Position numbers and translations under genes: made by a program
Notes under the pieces: generated by a model
What the model was told of the DNA's origin: nothing
Databases searched by the model: none
Seen by the model: the letters and a program-made list of their open reading frames with translations, nothing else
Part shown: positions 17,153 to 24,850 of the stretch, piece by piece
Numbering within the stretch: position 1 is the first letter of the stretch
Layout: the number at the start of each line of letters is the position of its first letter
Source of the DNA: a virus
Reading direction: 5' to 3' (one strand)
Virus record (IMG/VR): IMGVR_UViG_3300028114_000019
Coordinates: 1-50,460 of that record
DNA: 50,460 nt

Positions 17153-17368
17153 CTACTGCTGAGCTTCAAGTTCATCAGCAATAGCAAGGAGTTGGGACCG
17201 ATGATCATTCCCTACAAACTCGCAACACGATCGGGCGTAGAGAGCATCCTCCGCTACCACGTGATCGGCAGCAGCACGAAGGGCAGCGGCAAGCTTAACT
17301 TCTGCACATATTGGCGCCCCACAAAAAGCATCCCAAACTAATTGCGCGGCAGGGGAAAGGTCAGTCAT
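17153..17368 (-). CDS. Small protein of picocyanobacterial/cyanophage type
   Basis: 71 residues: starts MTDLSPAAQLVWDAFCG and ends RSQLLAIADELEAQQ, with an Ala-rich helix between (KLAAALRAAADHVV). I recognise this layout (SPAAQxVxDA, AALRAAAD, QLLAIAxELE) from small uncharacterised proteins in Synechococcus-type genomes and phages; no function is known to me. Its base composition is richer in GC than the neighbours. The start overlaps the upstream gene by 8 bases. Confidence 0.65.
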   Translation of the reverse strand: MTDLSPAAQLVWDAFCGAPICAEVKLAAALRAAADHVVAEDALYARSCCEFVGNDHRSQLLAIADELEAQQ

Positions 17369-17696
17369 TGGGCAATGCCTCCAGTGCGCGGCGGATGGTG
17401 TTCAAGTCAGTGATGTCGAGCGTTACTTGCCCGGCAGGTGTGGGCAACACTTTCAGCGCCTTTAGCGCCTGCTCTTTTAATGTTGGAGGTTCTGGTCGGC
17501 GGGCTGTGCGGAGAGGATGGTTTGACCGTGTGTAATTGTAATTGAGCTCCAACCACTCACAACACGCCTCCAGCTCCTGATCGGCACCCCACTGGGTAGC
17601 AAAAATAAGCACATCTTCCTCCGAACGTGAAGCAAGCAGGTCTCTCCACATAGACACTAGCTCAGTAGGTGGCGTGATTGGGTGTTGGTTAATCAT
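17361..17696 (-). CDS. Conserved picocyanobacterial/cyanophage protein, unknown function
   Basis: 111 residues. Key blocks: PPTELVSMWRDLL at the start, ATQWGADQELEACCEWLEL, PLRTARRPEPPTLKEQALKAL, and NTIRRALEAL at the end. The same block order occurs in many small uncharacterised proteins of picocyanobacteria and their phages, which supports the host assignment. No catalytic motif. GC content is visibly higher than in surrounding genes, which suggests a separate origin. It is the upstream member of a two-gene unit with the 71-residue gene. Confidence 0.7.
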   Translation of the reverse strand: MINQHPITPPTELVSMWRDLLASRSEEDVLIFATQWGADQELEACCEWLELNYNYTRSNHPLRTARRPEPPTLKEQALKALKVLPTPAGQVTLDITDLNTIRRALEALPND

Positions 17697-17803
17697 GTGA
17701 TTAGTGTGCGGGACTAAGAAGCTTCAGCAGCATAGATCATCCAGGAAGGGCGACAACGCTGTGATCTTAAAGCTTTTTCACGATGTTGCAAATTTGTGAA
17801 TCC

Positions 17804-17998
17804 ATGAAAAAGTACCTGACTGTTCGCTATTTGCGAATAGCAAACCCGTCGATTTCCACGGGGTTAGAAGTGGGGCGTTCTCAAACTTTCGGGCGAGAAA
17901 CGTTTAATGCAGTTAACCTAGCTGCACCCCAGCATCGTATCCGTGTTCTCTACCAGGGCGAGTTAACTAAGAAAGCCACCCAGTACAGACGTACTTAG
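17804..17998 (+). CDS. Small basic hypothetical protein
   Basis: 64 residues from the ATG at 17804; an ATG at 17783 would add seven residues. The sequence (MKKYLTVRYLRIANPSI... RIRVLYQGELTKKATQ) is basic with several likely beta strands. No family is recognised and no clear ribosome site is seen, so it is uncertain. Isolated on the plus strand. Confidence 0.4.
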   Translation: MKKYLTVRYLRIANPSISTGLEVGRSQTFGRETFNAVNLAAPQHRIRVLYQGELTKKATQYRRT

Positions 17999-18082
17999 TG
18001 GTTTTAGTTGGGGTTCCTTGATGCACATAAGGCCATGTAGAGGAAAAAACAAAAAGCATTAATGTATAGTTTTAAAAACAAT

Positions 18083-18601
18083 TTAAGTAGCAGCTATATA
18101 ATAAAATAATTTTGTAACACCGAGACAAACTGACTGTTCAGTTGTTCCGCTGACTAGTACATTACTAATACCAGTTCCAAATCCACTGGCTATGGTGCTT
18201 ATAGTAGTGGTTGTTACCCCAAGAGCCCCAGTAAATTCAAAATCGTTATTAGTAGTTACAAAATTGTCTAAATGAGTATGAGAAGCCATACTAGCAAACT
18301 GGAATGTGCCTGATTTACTAAATATAGGTAAAGCACCTGAAGGTGAAAGTCTAGTAAAAAAACCAGGATCATACGAAATATTATTTGCGGGAAATCCTCT
18401 CACACATAAATTATTCATATTTATTAAATTAAAAGTTCCGCTAGCACTTCCATAAGTTTCTTGAGGAAAAAATTGTGACAACCCTGGATAAGACGTTCTC
18501 AAATAACTAGCTCCGTTTAAATATAACCAAGTAACATTAAAATCATCTGTAAAAGAAGATCCTTTATAAAAACTTAATGTTTTTACGGTTCCGATAGACA
18601 T
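18083..18601 (-). CDS. Tail-collar domain protein
   Basis: 172 residues. It has the phage tail-collar layout: WLYLNGASY, YPGLSQFF, GSASGTFNL, then a SHTHLDNF block. The HTH triplet is the metal-binding type motif of short-tail-fibre receptor tips. The strict GxGxTTFxLPD motif is weaker than in the next gene. It probably forms part of the adsorption apparatus. It starts at 18601 with a TAATG overlap to the upstream collar gene. Confidence 0.75.
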   Translation of the reverse strand: MSIGTVKTLSFYKGSSFTDDFNVTWLYLNGASYLRTSYPGLSQFFPQETYGSASGTFNLINMNNLCVRGFPANNISYDPGFFTRLSPSGALPIFSKSGTFQFASMASHTHLDNFVTTNNDFEFTGALGVTTTTISTIASGFGTGISNVLVSGTTEQSVCLGVTKLFYYIAAT

Positions 18602-19698
18602 TAGTTAGCTCCACTAGCAACTATATAATACATCATATTTATGTTATTAGGTCTTGTTTCAAAACTTCCAATACTTGACGTAGAAGAAGATACATTTCGC
18701 GGGGAATTTAGTGGACTTCTAGGCGAAGAAACTTCAAAAAATTCAGTGGTAGAGGCAGTTAATACAGCATTACTTACCGTATGTACATGTTCGGCTAAAG
18801 AATCACTAATAAAACCCGAGGAACCTACATTGTTACCTGATATAGTTATATAGTTAGAAGCTGATGAACCGCGTAGAAAGAGTCCAGCAAAGTCAGGTAG
18901 ATTAAAAGTTGTAGTTCCGTTACCCGACCCATACGTAGTTCCAATTCGATTAAATAAAATAGAATATGTATTTCTACTAACTGCTTGACCGCTGGGTACT
19001 AAATAAGTTTCTGGTACATAACTGTTATTTGTCGAATAGTCTAAGCCAGGAAGTCCGTTCAATACAATTGTACCAACAGGCGTTGTCTCTATATTTTTTA
19101 TTACAACACAATATATAATTTGTTGGTGTTTACCTTCATTTATTTTTTTACCACTAGAATTACTATTACTTTTAGTAGCGCGTACTACATACTGTGCTAT
19201 ACCATTGCCATTACTTCCGTCAGTAGTAAATGCAGAAACAGCACCCGAAGCGGTTTGCACAGTATGAGTATGACTTGGAATAACACCGGAGGCTTGAAAT
19301 CCTTGAGGAAATGCAGGTGTACTAGTTGCTGTTTGCCCAGCTAAATAACTAAAATTAGGAGGTATATCAATTACTTTAAACGTAGTTGAACCATCTCCTG
19401 AACCAAAAATTCCAGAAACTGCACTAAATAAACCGGAAGCTGTAGTACGATTAAGAAGACCCCCAGAAGCAATAACTAAAGTTCCTGCACTAGCTTGATT
19501 TACTGCACCAACCACACCAGTTGCGGCCACCATTATTATTTCACCTGGAATACATCCTGTTTTTAGTCGAGCGTCTACCTTAGGCCATTGATTAAGCAGA
19601 TTTAAAGAGTATATCTCAGTTGGACTTACAAACACTCCGTTTGCATTAAAAAAAGTTGGTTCACTATAGGGTCCAGTATAGCCTGCAGGTTTTTTCAT
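18601..19698 (-). CDS. Tail fibre with two tail-collar domains
   Basis: 365 residues with two collar modules in tandem. The first (about 45-190) has GEIIMVAATG, GSGDGSTTFKVIDIPP and IPSHTHTVQ. The second (about 208-360) has VGTIVLNG, GSGNGTTTFNLPDFAGLFLRG and EHVHTVS. Both follow the phage tail-collar family (Pfam Phage_collar), which trimerises at the tips of short fibres and binds receptors. The N-terminus (GYTGPYSEPTFFNANGVF) is probably the attachment part. It overlaps the upstream gene by ATGA. Confidence 0.85.
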   Translation of the reverse strand: MKKPAGYTGPYSEPTFFNANGVFVSPTEIYSLNLLNQWPKVDARLKTGCIPGEIIMVAATGVVGAVNQASAGTLVIASGGLLNRTTASGLFSAVSGIFGSGDGSTTFKVIDIPPNFSYLAGQTATSTPAFPQGFQASGVIPSHTHTVQTASGAVSAFTTDGSNGNGIAQYVVRATKSNSNSSGKKINEGKHQQIIYCVVIKNIETTPVGTIVLNGLPGLDYSTNNSYVPETYLVPSGQAVSRNTYSILFNRIGTTYGSGNGTTTFNLPDFAGLFLRGSSASNYITISGNNVGSSGFISDSLAEHVHTVSNAVLTASTTEFFEVSSPRSPLNSPRNVSSSTSSIGSFETRPNNINMMYYIVASGAN

Positions 19699-20315
19699 AA
19701 TGCTTTTTTTTCTATCCCTATGATAACAGATTCATAGATACTTTCAGGAAGAGTTTCTTTACTTGGAATCCAATCTGGATAGAGTTCATGTTTTTTTATA
19801 TACTTTGCTATAGTTCTTTCTTCTCTTAGTTTTTTCTGTTCTTCATACTCTTTTTTAACTCCGCCATAAATTATAGGAATCGAAGGAATATCTTGACATG
19901 TTATAGAGTCAAGCTCACGTTTGCAAATCAAATCTAACAATTTACCTTTATAAATACTATATTCGTTTATGTACTCATCAGTCATGTGTAAAAGTAACGT
20001 ATCTGTTGTTTTAACCTCTAAAATACGATCACTTAAAATATCTCTAGCTTTTTTATTTTCTTTTGGGCATACTTTTTTATTTAAACATACACCAGATACG
20101 ACAATGTAACAACAACCACACGAATCCCACTCTAAGTGTTCATTATCCGCGTGTTCAGGTAACTCAATAGGTCCTATGTAACCTAAAGTATTTAATTCTT
20201 CTAGAGTAACGTCATAAGAATAACGTGTTAAATTATTACAAAGCCGAAAACGAGTTGGTAATAAAGTTGGTTCTTGGCTTTCGATAGAAAATAACTTAGT
20301 TGAAAAATCCGGCAT
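19695..20315 (-). CDS. Possible tail-fibre assembly or attachment protein
   Basis: 206 residues. It has a Cys-rich part around residues 66-84 (CGCCYIVV, CLNKKVCPK) and a charged C-terminal half rich in Lys and Glu. The N-terminal part (YDVTLEELNTLGYIGPIELP) resembles sequences in fibre-associated chaperones and phage proteins that read YxGPxE. Position between fibre genes supports an assembly role; this is inference. The stop overlaps the collar gene by ATGA. Confidence 0.5.
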   Translation of the reverse strand: MPDFSTKLFSIESQEPTLLPTRFRLCNNLTRYSYDVTLEELNTLGYIGPIELPEHADNEHLEWDSCGCCYIVVSGVCLNKKVCPKENKKARDILSDRILEVKTTDTLLLHMTDEYINEYSIYKGKLLDLICKRELDSITCQDIPSIPIIYGGVKKEYEEQKKLREERTIAKYIKKHELYPDWIPSKETLPESIYESVIIGIEKKAL

Positions 20316-20316
20316 A

Positions 20317-20634
20317 TTAAACCTCCACTAAACTTATAGTAGCATCAAGGAAACCGCTACTGCTACTTGTTAATCTGATGTTTTTACCGCTTGGTAAAAT
20401 ATATTTATTTGATAAAATCTCAACGTTAGTGTCTGCAGGCACTGGAATAGTAAACGCTAGATAACTTTCTAGAGACGCACCAGTATTTTGAGAAACAGTT
20501 ATGTCAGAAGATGAAGTTCCGTTAGTATTTGCAATCAAGATACTTAAAATAATCGTCGAATCTGACGATGAAGTGTATGCAACAGTTTCAACGTTGCTAA
20601 TAGCCTTAAGTTTAGTATTTTTAAAAGTAGCCAT
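20317..20634 (-). CDS. Small beta-sandwich virion protein
   Basis: 105 residues, rich in Ser, Thr and Ile, with strands such as STIILSILIANTNG and LAFTIPVPADTNVEIL. This composition is typical of small phage structural beta-sandwich proteins that sit in head or fibre clusters. No specific family is recognised. It lies between fibre genes, 1 base upstream of the next. Confidence 0.6.
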   Translation of the reverse strand: MATFKNTKLKAISNVETVAYTSSSDSTIILSILIANTNGTSSSDITVSQNTGASLESYLAFTIPVPADTNVEILSNKYILPSGKNIRLTSSSSGFLDATISLVEV

Positions 20635-20690
20635 AGAGAACTAAACTACAGGAAGTAACTAAATTATAGCCTATAACTGCTTGTAAAAAA

Positions 20691-22205
20691 CTAACTTAAA
20701 GCAAATATCAACCCAACTAAAGACTCAGCGTTAACAGGCAGGTTATTTCCAATAACTTCTAGAGCCGCATTACCAGAAGCCAGAGCTTTAACACTGTCAG
20801 CTAAAGCACTATTGCCCGAAACAACAGCATACAAACCAGACGAAATAGAATTATTAGAAACTTGTTGGTTAGTAACGGCTGTCGAAACTGCAGCGTTACC
20901 AGAAGCCAAAGCTACAGCTGAAGCCGAAATAGAGGCCACGCCAGAGCTAAAAGCAGTAGAAGCTAAAGTTAAACTGGCGTTTCCAGAAGCTTGAGCCGTA
21001 GCTGTCAAGACTAAGGCCGCATTACCAGAAGATAAAGTTGTTAAAGCTGTGGCAATAGCAGCGTTTCCAGACGCCACGGCGGTAGGCGCGTTAGCTAAGG
21101 CCGCATTACCAGAGGCTTGAGCAAGAGCAGAAGGTGCAAAAGCAGCTTGTCCAGAAGCAATTGCTCGAGTAGCTATAGGTAAAGCAGCACTACCAGACGC
21201 AATGGCTGGAATACTGTTCTCAACCGCATCATCACTAATAAGAAAAGTAAATAAATTAGTTGTAAGCGAGTCACTAACGTCATCTAGAGCATTAATAGAA
21301 TTTATTATTGCGGCGTTACCCGAAGCTAAAGCCTGAGTAGTTAGTACTCCGGCAGCAACACCGGAGGCCAAAGCTGTTGTGGACTCGATAACCGCAGCAT
21401 TACCCGAAGCAAAAGCTAAATTTGCATCAGCTAAGGCAGCATTACCAGAAGCTAAAGATAAAGCAGAAGATAAAATAGCAGCACTACCGGAAGCTATACC
21501 AAAAACACTAACTTGATCCGCCTCAAATCCAGAAGCAACAGCAGTATCGGAAACAAGTACAGCTTGAGTTCCAGATAAAACTGTTGAGTTAAAGTTAAAT
21601 AAAGCTGCATTACCGGAACTTAAGGCAGAACCTGCAATAAAAGCAGCAGAAGCGCCGGAAGCAAATGCTTGAGTAGAAGCAGTTGTACTAGCTAGCCCAG
21701 ATGCAAGAGCCTCAGAACTATTAATTAAAGCTAAATTACCTGACAACAACGCTGAAACAGAGACACCTAAAGCTGCGTTAGACGCCGAAACAGCAGATAA
21801 ACCTGAACTAATTGCGTTATTTGAAGCAACTAACGCATTATTCGCAACTACAGAAGCAGCGTTACCCGACAAAGTTGCCGTAATTGCACCAGATAAAGCA
21901 ACAATTCCAGACGCCAGAGCAACGGCAGCAAAAGAACTAGCTGCCACGCCGGAATTTAACGCCGTTGTAGAAAGTGTTAAATCAACACCGTCCGCGCCTA
22001 ATTTGCCTTCATTTGTTATTAATAAACCGCTGGAGTTTGCTAAAGAGGCTGTAAAAACTCTAGCTGTGTTGCTCACACCTAAAGGTAGTACAACACCGCC
22101 TAAACCACTACCTGCTACTAAGTCACCTAAAGCTGAAATTTGATCGGTACTGTCAATTTCAGAAATCAGACCATCAGAATATATAAGGGGGCGAAAAGTT
22201 GCCAT
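20691..22205 (-). CDS. Long repeat fibre protein with ASGN repeats (degenerate)
   Basis: 504 residues. The N-terminus (MATFRPLIYSDGLISEID, GAGSG-like turns, LGADGVDL) is the attachment type seen in tail fibres. From about residue 85 to 490 the chain is a degenerate array of about 14-residue units with the core (A/S)SGNAAL. It ends in ESLVGLIFALS. It is paralogous to the next gene but its repeats are less regular, with an insert of about 40 residues near the middle (DDVSDSLTTNLF). Expected to form a thin trimeric shaft; Ala/Ser/Gly content is very high. The three fibre genes 20691, 22207 and 24851 share the C-terminal motif. Confidence 0.75.
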   Translation of the reverse strand: MATFRPLIYSDGLISEIDSTDQISALGDLVAGSGLGGVVLPLGVSNTARVFTASLANSSGLLITNEGKLGADGVDLTLSTTALNSGVAASSFAAVALASGIVALSGAITATLSGNAASVVANNALVASNNAISSGLSAVSASNAALGVSVSALLSGNLALINSSEALASGLASTTASTQAFASGASAAFIAGSALSSGNAALFNFNSTVLSGTQAVLVSDTAVASGFEADQVSVFGIASGSAAILSSALSLASGNAALADANLAFASGNAAVIESTTALASGVAAGVLTTQALASGNAAIINSINALDDVSDSLTTNLFTFLISDDAVENSIPAIASGSAALPIATRAIASGQAAFAPSALAQASGNAALANAPTAVASGNAAIATALTTLSSGNAALVLTATAQASGNASLTLASTAFSSGVASISASAVALASGNAAVSTAVTNQQVSNNSISSGLYAVVSGNSALADSVKALASGNAALEVIGNNLPVNAESLVGLIFALS

Positions 22206-22206
22206 A

Positions 22207-23718
22207 TTAAGAAAGGGCGATAATTAAACCAATTGCTTCTCCCTGAGAGATCCCAGGGTTAGCAAAATAAAGTGCTAAAGCTGCGTTACCAGAAGCCTGA
22301 GCAGCGGGAACAATAGTTAAAGCTGCATTACCAGACGCCAATGCAGTATTTGACACACTTATAGCTGCATTACCAGAACTTAAAGCAACACCAGCAACGA
22401 CAAGACCTGCGTTACCAGAAGCCAGAGCAACCGCAGCATTAACAAGACCTGCGTTACCAGAAGCTAAAGCCGTACCAGCAAGTGAAGTTCCAGCATTTCC
22501 AGAAGCTAAAGCAACAGCTGCAGCACTTAAAGCCGCATTACCAGACGCAAGACCTGTTAAAGCTAAAGAAATACCTGCATTACCAGACGCTAAAGCAGTG
22601 TTTACAGCTGCTAAGGCTGCATTACCAGACGCTAAAGCAGTTGAAGCAACAGATAAACCAGCATTACCGGAAGCTAAAGCATTAACAGAAACGGTTAAAG
22701 CTGCATTACCAGAAGCTAAGGCGGCCACAGATATATTTTGGGCCGAAATTCCTGAAGCTAGTGCAATGTTTGCTTGTTGGACAGCGTACTGTCCTGAAGT
22801 AACAGCAATATTTGAGAGTACAACAGCAGCGTTACCAGAGGCAATTGCAGTTACTGACTCTACGAGAGCTGCATTACCAGACGCCAAAGCACGATCTGCT
22901 AAAGAAAGTGCGGCATTACCAGATGCAAGTGCAGAAACAGATACAGTAACTGCAGCGTTACCAGACGCAAGTGCAACAACAGAGTCAGCTAAACCCGCAT
23001 TACCGGAAGCTAACGCCATAACTGAAGTTGTTAAAGCAGCGTTCCCTGAGGTACGTGCAACAACAGCAACGGATAGCGCAGCGTTACCAGAAGATAAAGC
23101 AGTGTTGCTAAGACTTAAAGCAGCATTACCAGATGCAAGTGCAGTAACAGCGTTAGTTAGACCCGCGTTGCCAGAAGCTAAAGCAGTTGAGGAGAGAACT
23201 AACGCTGCATTACCAGATGCAAGCGCAACAGCTGAATCTGTAACGGCAGCGTTACCAGAAGCAAAAGCAGTGTTTGCAACAGATAAGGCAGCATTACCAG
23301 AAGCTAAAGCTGTGTTGGCAACACTTAGGGCAGCATTACCAGAAGACAGTGCTGTAGAAGCTATGCTTAAACCAGCATTACCAGACGCCAGAGCAGTTAA
23401 CGATAAAGATATACCTGCGTTACCTGAAGCTAAAGCCGTATTTGCATCAGATAAACCAAGATTACCTGATGCAAGAGCATCTTGAGAACGTTTTAATGCA
23501 ACACCGTCAACACCGATATTGCCACCGGCAAAAACTAACCCGCTAGGTTGGGCAGTTAGTGCAACATCTAACCTTATAGTCTGTGTGGTGTCACCACCGC
23601 CGACTAAACCACTACCGGCAGTTAACGTACCACCTGATGCAAGCGCAATAACGCTGTCGCCTAGGGGTAGCTGAGCTAGGCTACCACTGACTAAAACAAC
23701 AGGTCTACGGATTGCCAT
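22207..23718 (-). CDS. Long repeat fibre protein with 29 ASGNAAL-type repeats
   Basis: 503 residues. Residues 1-79 are an N-terminal fibre-attachment domain (RRPVVLVSG, LPLGDSV, GSGLVGGGDTTQTIRL, GVDGVAL). Residues 80-485 are 29 uninterrupted units of exactly 14 residues, consensus TALASGNAALSxxx. Residues 486-503 end NPGISQGEAIGLIIALS. The N-terminal GLxGGGD motif is typical of tail-fibre proteins. The gene ends one base before its paralogue starts. I infer a trimeric, repetitive shaft presenting a conserved tip; the exact fold is not known. Confidence 0.8.
   Translation of the reverse strand: MAIRRPVVLVSGSLAQLPLGDSVIALASGGTLTAGSGLVGGGDTTQTIRLDVALTAQPSGLVFAGGNIGVDGVALKRSQDALASGNLGLSDANTALASGNAGISLSLTALASGNAGLSIASTALSSGNAALSVANTALASGNAALSVANTAFASGNAAVTDSAVALASGNAALVLSSTALASGNAGLTNAVTALASGNAALSLSNTALSSGNAALSVAVVARTSGNAALTTSVMALASGNAGLADSVVALASGNAAVTVSVSALASGNAALSLADRALASGNAALVESVTAIASGNAAVVLSNIAVTSGQYAVQQANIALASGISAQNISVAALASGNAALTVSVNALASGNAGLSVASTALASGNAALAAVNTALASGNAGISLALTGLASGNAALSAAAVALASGNAGTSLAGTALASGNAGLVNAAVALASGNAGLVVAGVALSSGNAAISVSNTALASGNAALTIVPAAQASGNAALALYFANPGISQGEAIGLIIALS
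22264..23481 (-). repeat. 42-bp tandem repeat array (29 units) inside fibre gene
   Basis: The 14-residue units correspond to a 42-bp period; each copy keeps a core that reads on the plus strand like GCATTACCAGAAGCTAAAGC. Copies differ at many third positions and in the last four residues. The divergence argues for selection at protein level after old duplications, not recent expansion. Confidence 0.85.
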
Positions 23719-23729
23719 AATCTTAGTAT

Positions 23730-24245
23730 TTAACTCCCAGTATACAGAAGAACGGGTGGATTAATTTCAACGCTTAGCTGCGTACTTGTTAAAGCCAGCC
23801 CAACGGGTGACGAGGCAGCGTATGCATTTGCACCTGAACCAGAAATTATTCCAGAAGCTGTTGAGAATCTAACAACTTCACCTTGAAACTTGGATAAATA
23901 ATAGTACTCACCGGGTATCAGTGCGGATTCGGCAGTTATGTTGGCATCCGACAATGTAACAACACCATCCAGATTGACAATAACGGGACTACCTTGAGCT
24001 GCAGCAGCAGAAGCGAATCCAATCGGCGAATACTGAGCAGCGGAAACTCCGCTTAGAGCCGTTGCAGGAACTACAAAGCTGCCACTTGCCGACAAACAAG
24101 AACCAGCAATTAAATTACCACCGGCAGTCAAAGTTATTTCTGGAGCCGGGTTTGTTACAACCCCTTGGCCATTTGCCAGGTATACAGTCGTGCCATCAGA
24201 CTGATAACTGGTGTAGTTTCGGTTAAAAATCGACCTGTTTGTCAC
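23730..24245 (-). CDS. Small virion/fibre protein, beta-rich
   Basis: 171 residues, GTG start. Strand-rich, with ITLTAGGNLIAGSCL, then GEYYYLSKFQGEVV, then VGLALTSTQLSVEI and ending PPVLLYTGS. The second half matches the neighbour gene at 24283 in layout (Y[YF]LS...G, then LGxA.s..L.V.., P.L..xG), so the two are paralogues of one beta-domain family. This type is common in phage structural clusters, perhaps head or fibre fittings. Specific role unknown. Confidence 0.6.
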   Translation of the reverse strand: MTNRSIFNRNYTSYQSDGTTVYLANGQGVVTNPAPEITLTAGGNLIAGSCLSASGSFVVPATALSGVSAAQYSPIGFASAAAAQGSPVIVNLDGVVTLSDANITAESALIPGEYYYLSKFQGEVVRFSTASGIISGSGANAYAASSPVGLALTSTQLSVEINPPVLLYTGS

Positions 24246-24282
24246 CGATAATAACCATATTTAAGTTCTATTCTACAACGTC

Positions 24283-24675
24283 TTAAAGAAAACCACTAAC
24301 GACTAATATGGGTTCGGTAGCATTAACCCGTAAAGAAGTTGGACTAACAGCTACACCTAATTGTGTTAAGTAACTACTAGCATAACCAAGTTGATTCAGT
24401 TCAACTACATACGTAGGATAATCTACAACATACCCGCCACTATGGCTTAAAAAATAAGTTGTACCTGGTGTTAAACCGGAATAAACAGAGGCTGCGCCGT
24501 CTGTAACAACACGGCAAAGAGCGCCGGATGTTACGGTGTCAACCGAAAGACCAACAACGCTTGCGTTTGTAAATCCAGAAGGATTTGCTGGAATAATCTG
24601 ACCAGAAGTTGTAGGACTGATCCTTACAGCAGTGCCTAAAGTTATAGATTCTTTGGCAACAAAAGATAGAAGCAC
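24283..24675 (-). CDS. Small virion/fibre protein, paralogue of the preceding type
   Basis: 130 residues, GTG start at 24675. It has ITLGTAVRIS at the N-terminus, TTYFLSHSGGYVV in the middle, then QLGVAVSPTSLRV and ends EPILVVSGFL. The layout parallels the C-terminal domain of the 23730 gene. Probably a structural protein. The small gene at 24703 lies just upstream. Confidence 0.6.
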   Translation of the reverse strand: MLLSFVAKESITLGTAVRISPTTSGQIIPANPSGFTNASVVGLSVDTVTSGALCRVVTDGAASVYSGLTPGTTYFLSHSGGYVVDYPTYVVELNQLGYASSYLTQLGVAVSPTSLRVNATEPILVVSGFL

Positions 24676-24702
24676 AATAAATTTTGTAGTTATCTACTAA
24701 CT

Positions 24703-24825
24703 TTAGCGTCCTTGTCCACGGTGGAGCTTACGCCCGTGCGAAGCTTTACTGTATTTACCTTGGCCCTGCCGAGTTCGTTTAATTTTTTTGACAATTAGTG
24801 TTCCTTCAGCTTTCGGTTTGGACAC
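24703..24825 (-). CDS. 40-residue basic protein (GRKLHRGQGR C-terminus)
   Basis: 40 residues from a GTG at 24825. It begins VSKPKAEGTLIVKKIKR and ends GRKLHRGQGR. Very basic, with the Arg/Gly tail (RGQGR) I recall from tiny uncharacterised cyanophage proteins. It is short, but the strongly biased, protein-like composition and its location between structural genes argue for a real gene. Function unknown. Confidence 0.55.
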   Translation of the reverse strand: MSKPKAEGTLIVKKIKRTRQGQGKYSKASHGRKLHRGQGR

Positions 24826-24850
24826 AGAGAAGAATAAAAGGCACTCAAGC

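Noticed and set aside
22264-23481. Tandem repeat resembling a CRISPR array
   Set aside because: The period is 42 bases, exactly 14 codons, with no unique spacers; it is coding and matches a fibre protein repeat.
22598-23485. Long plus-strand open frame opposite the repeat fibre gene
   Set aside because: It is the antisense shadow of the ASGN repeat; repeated codons keep the opposite strand open.
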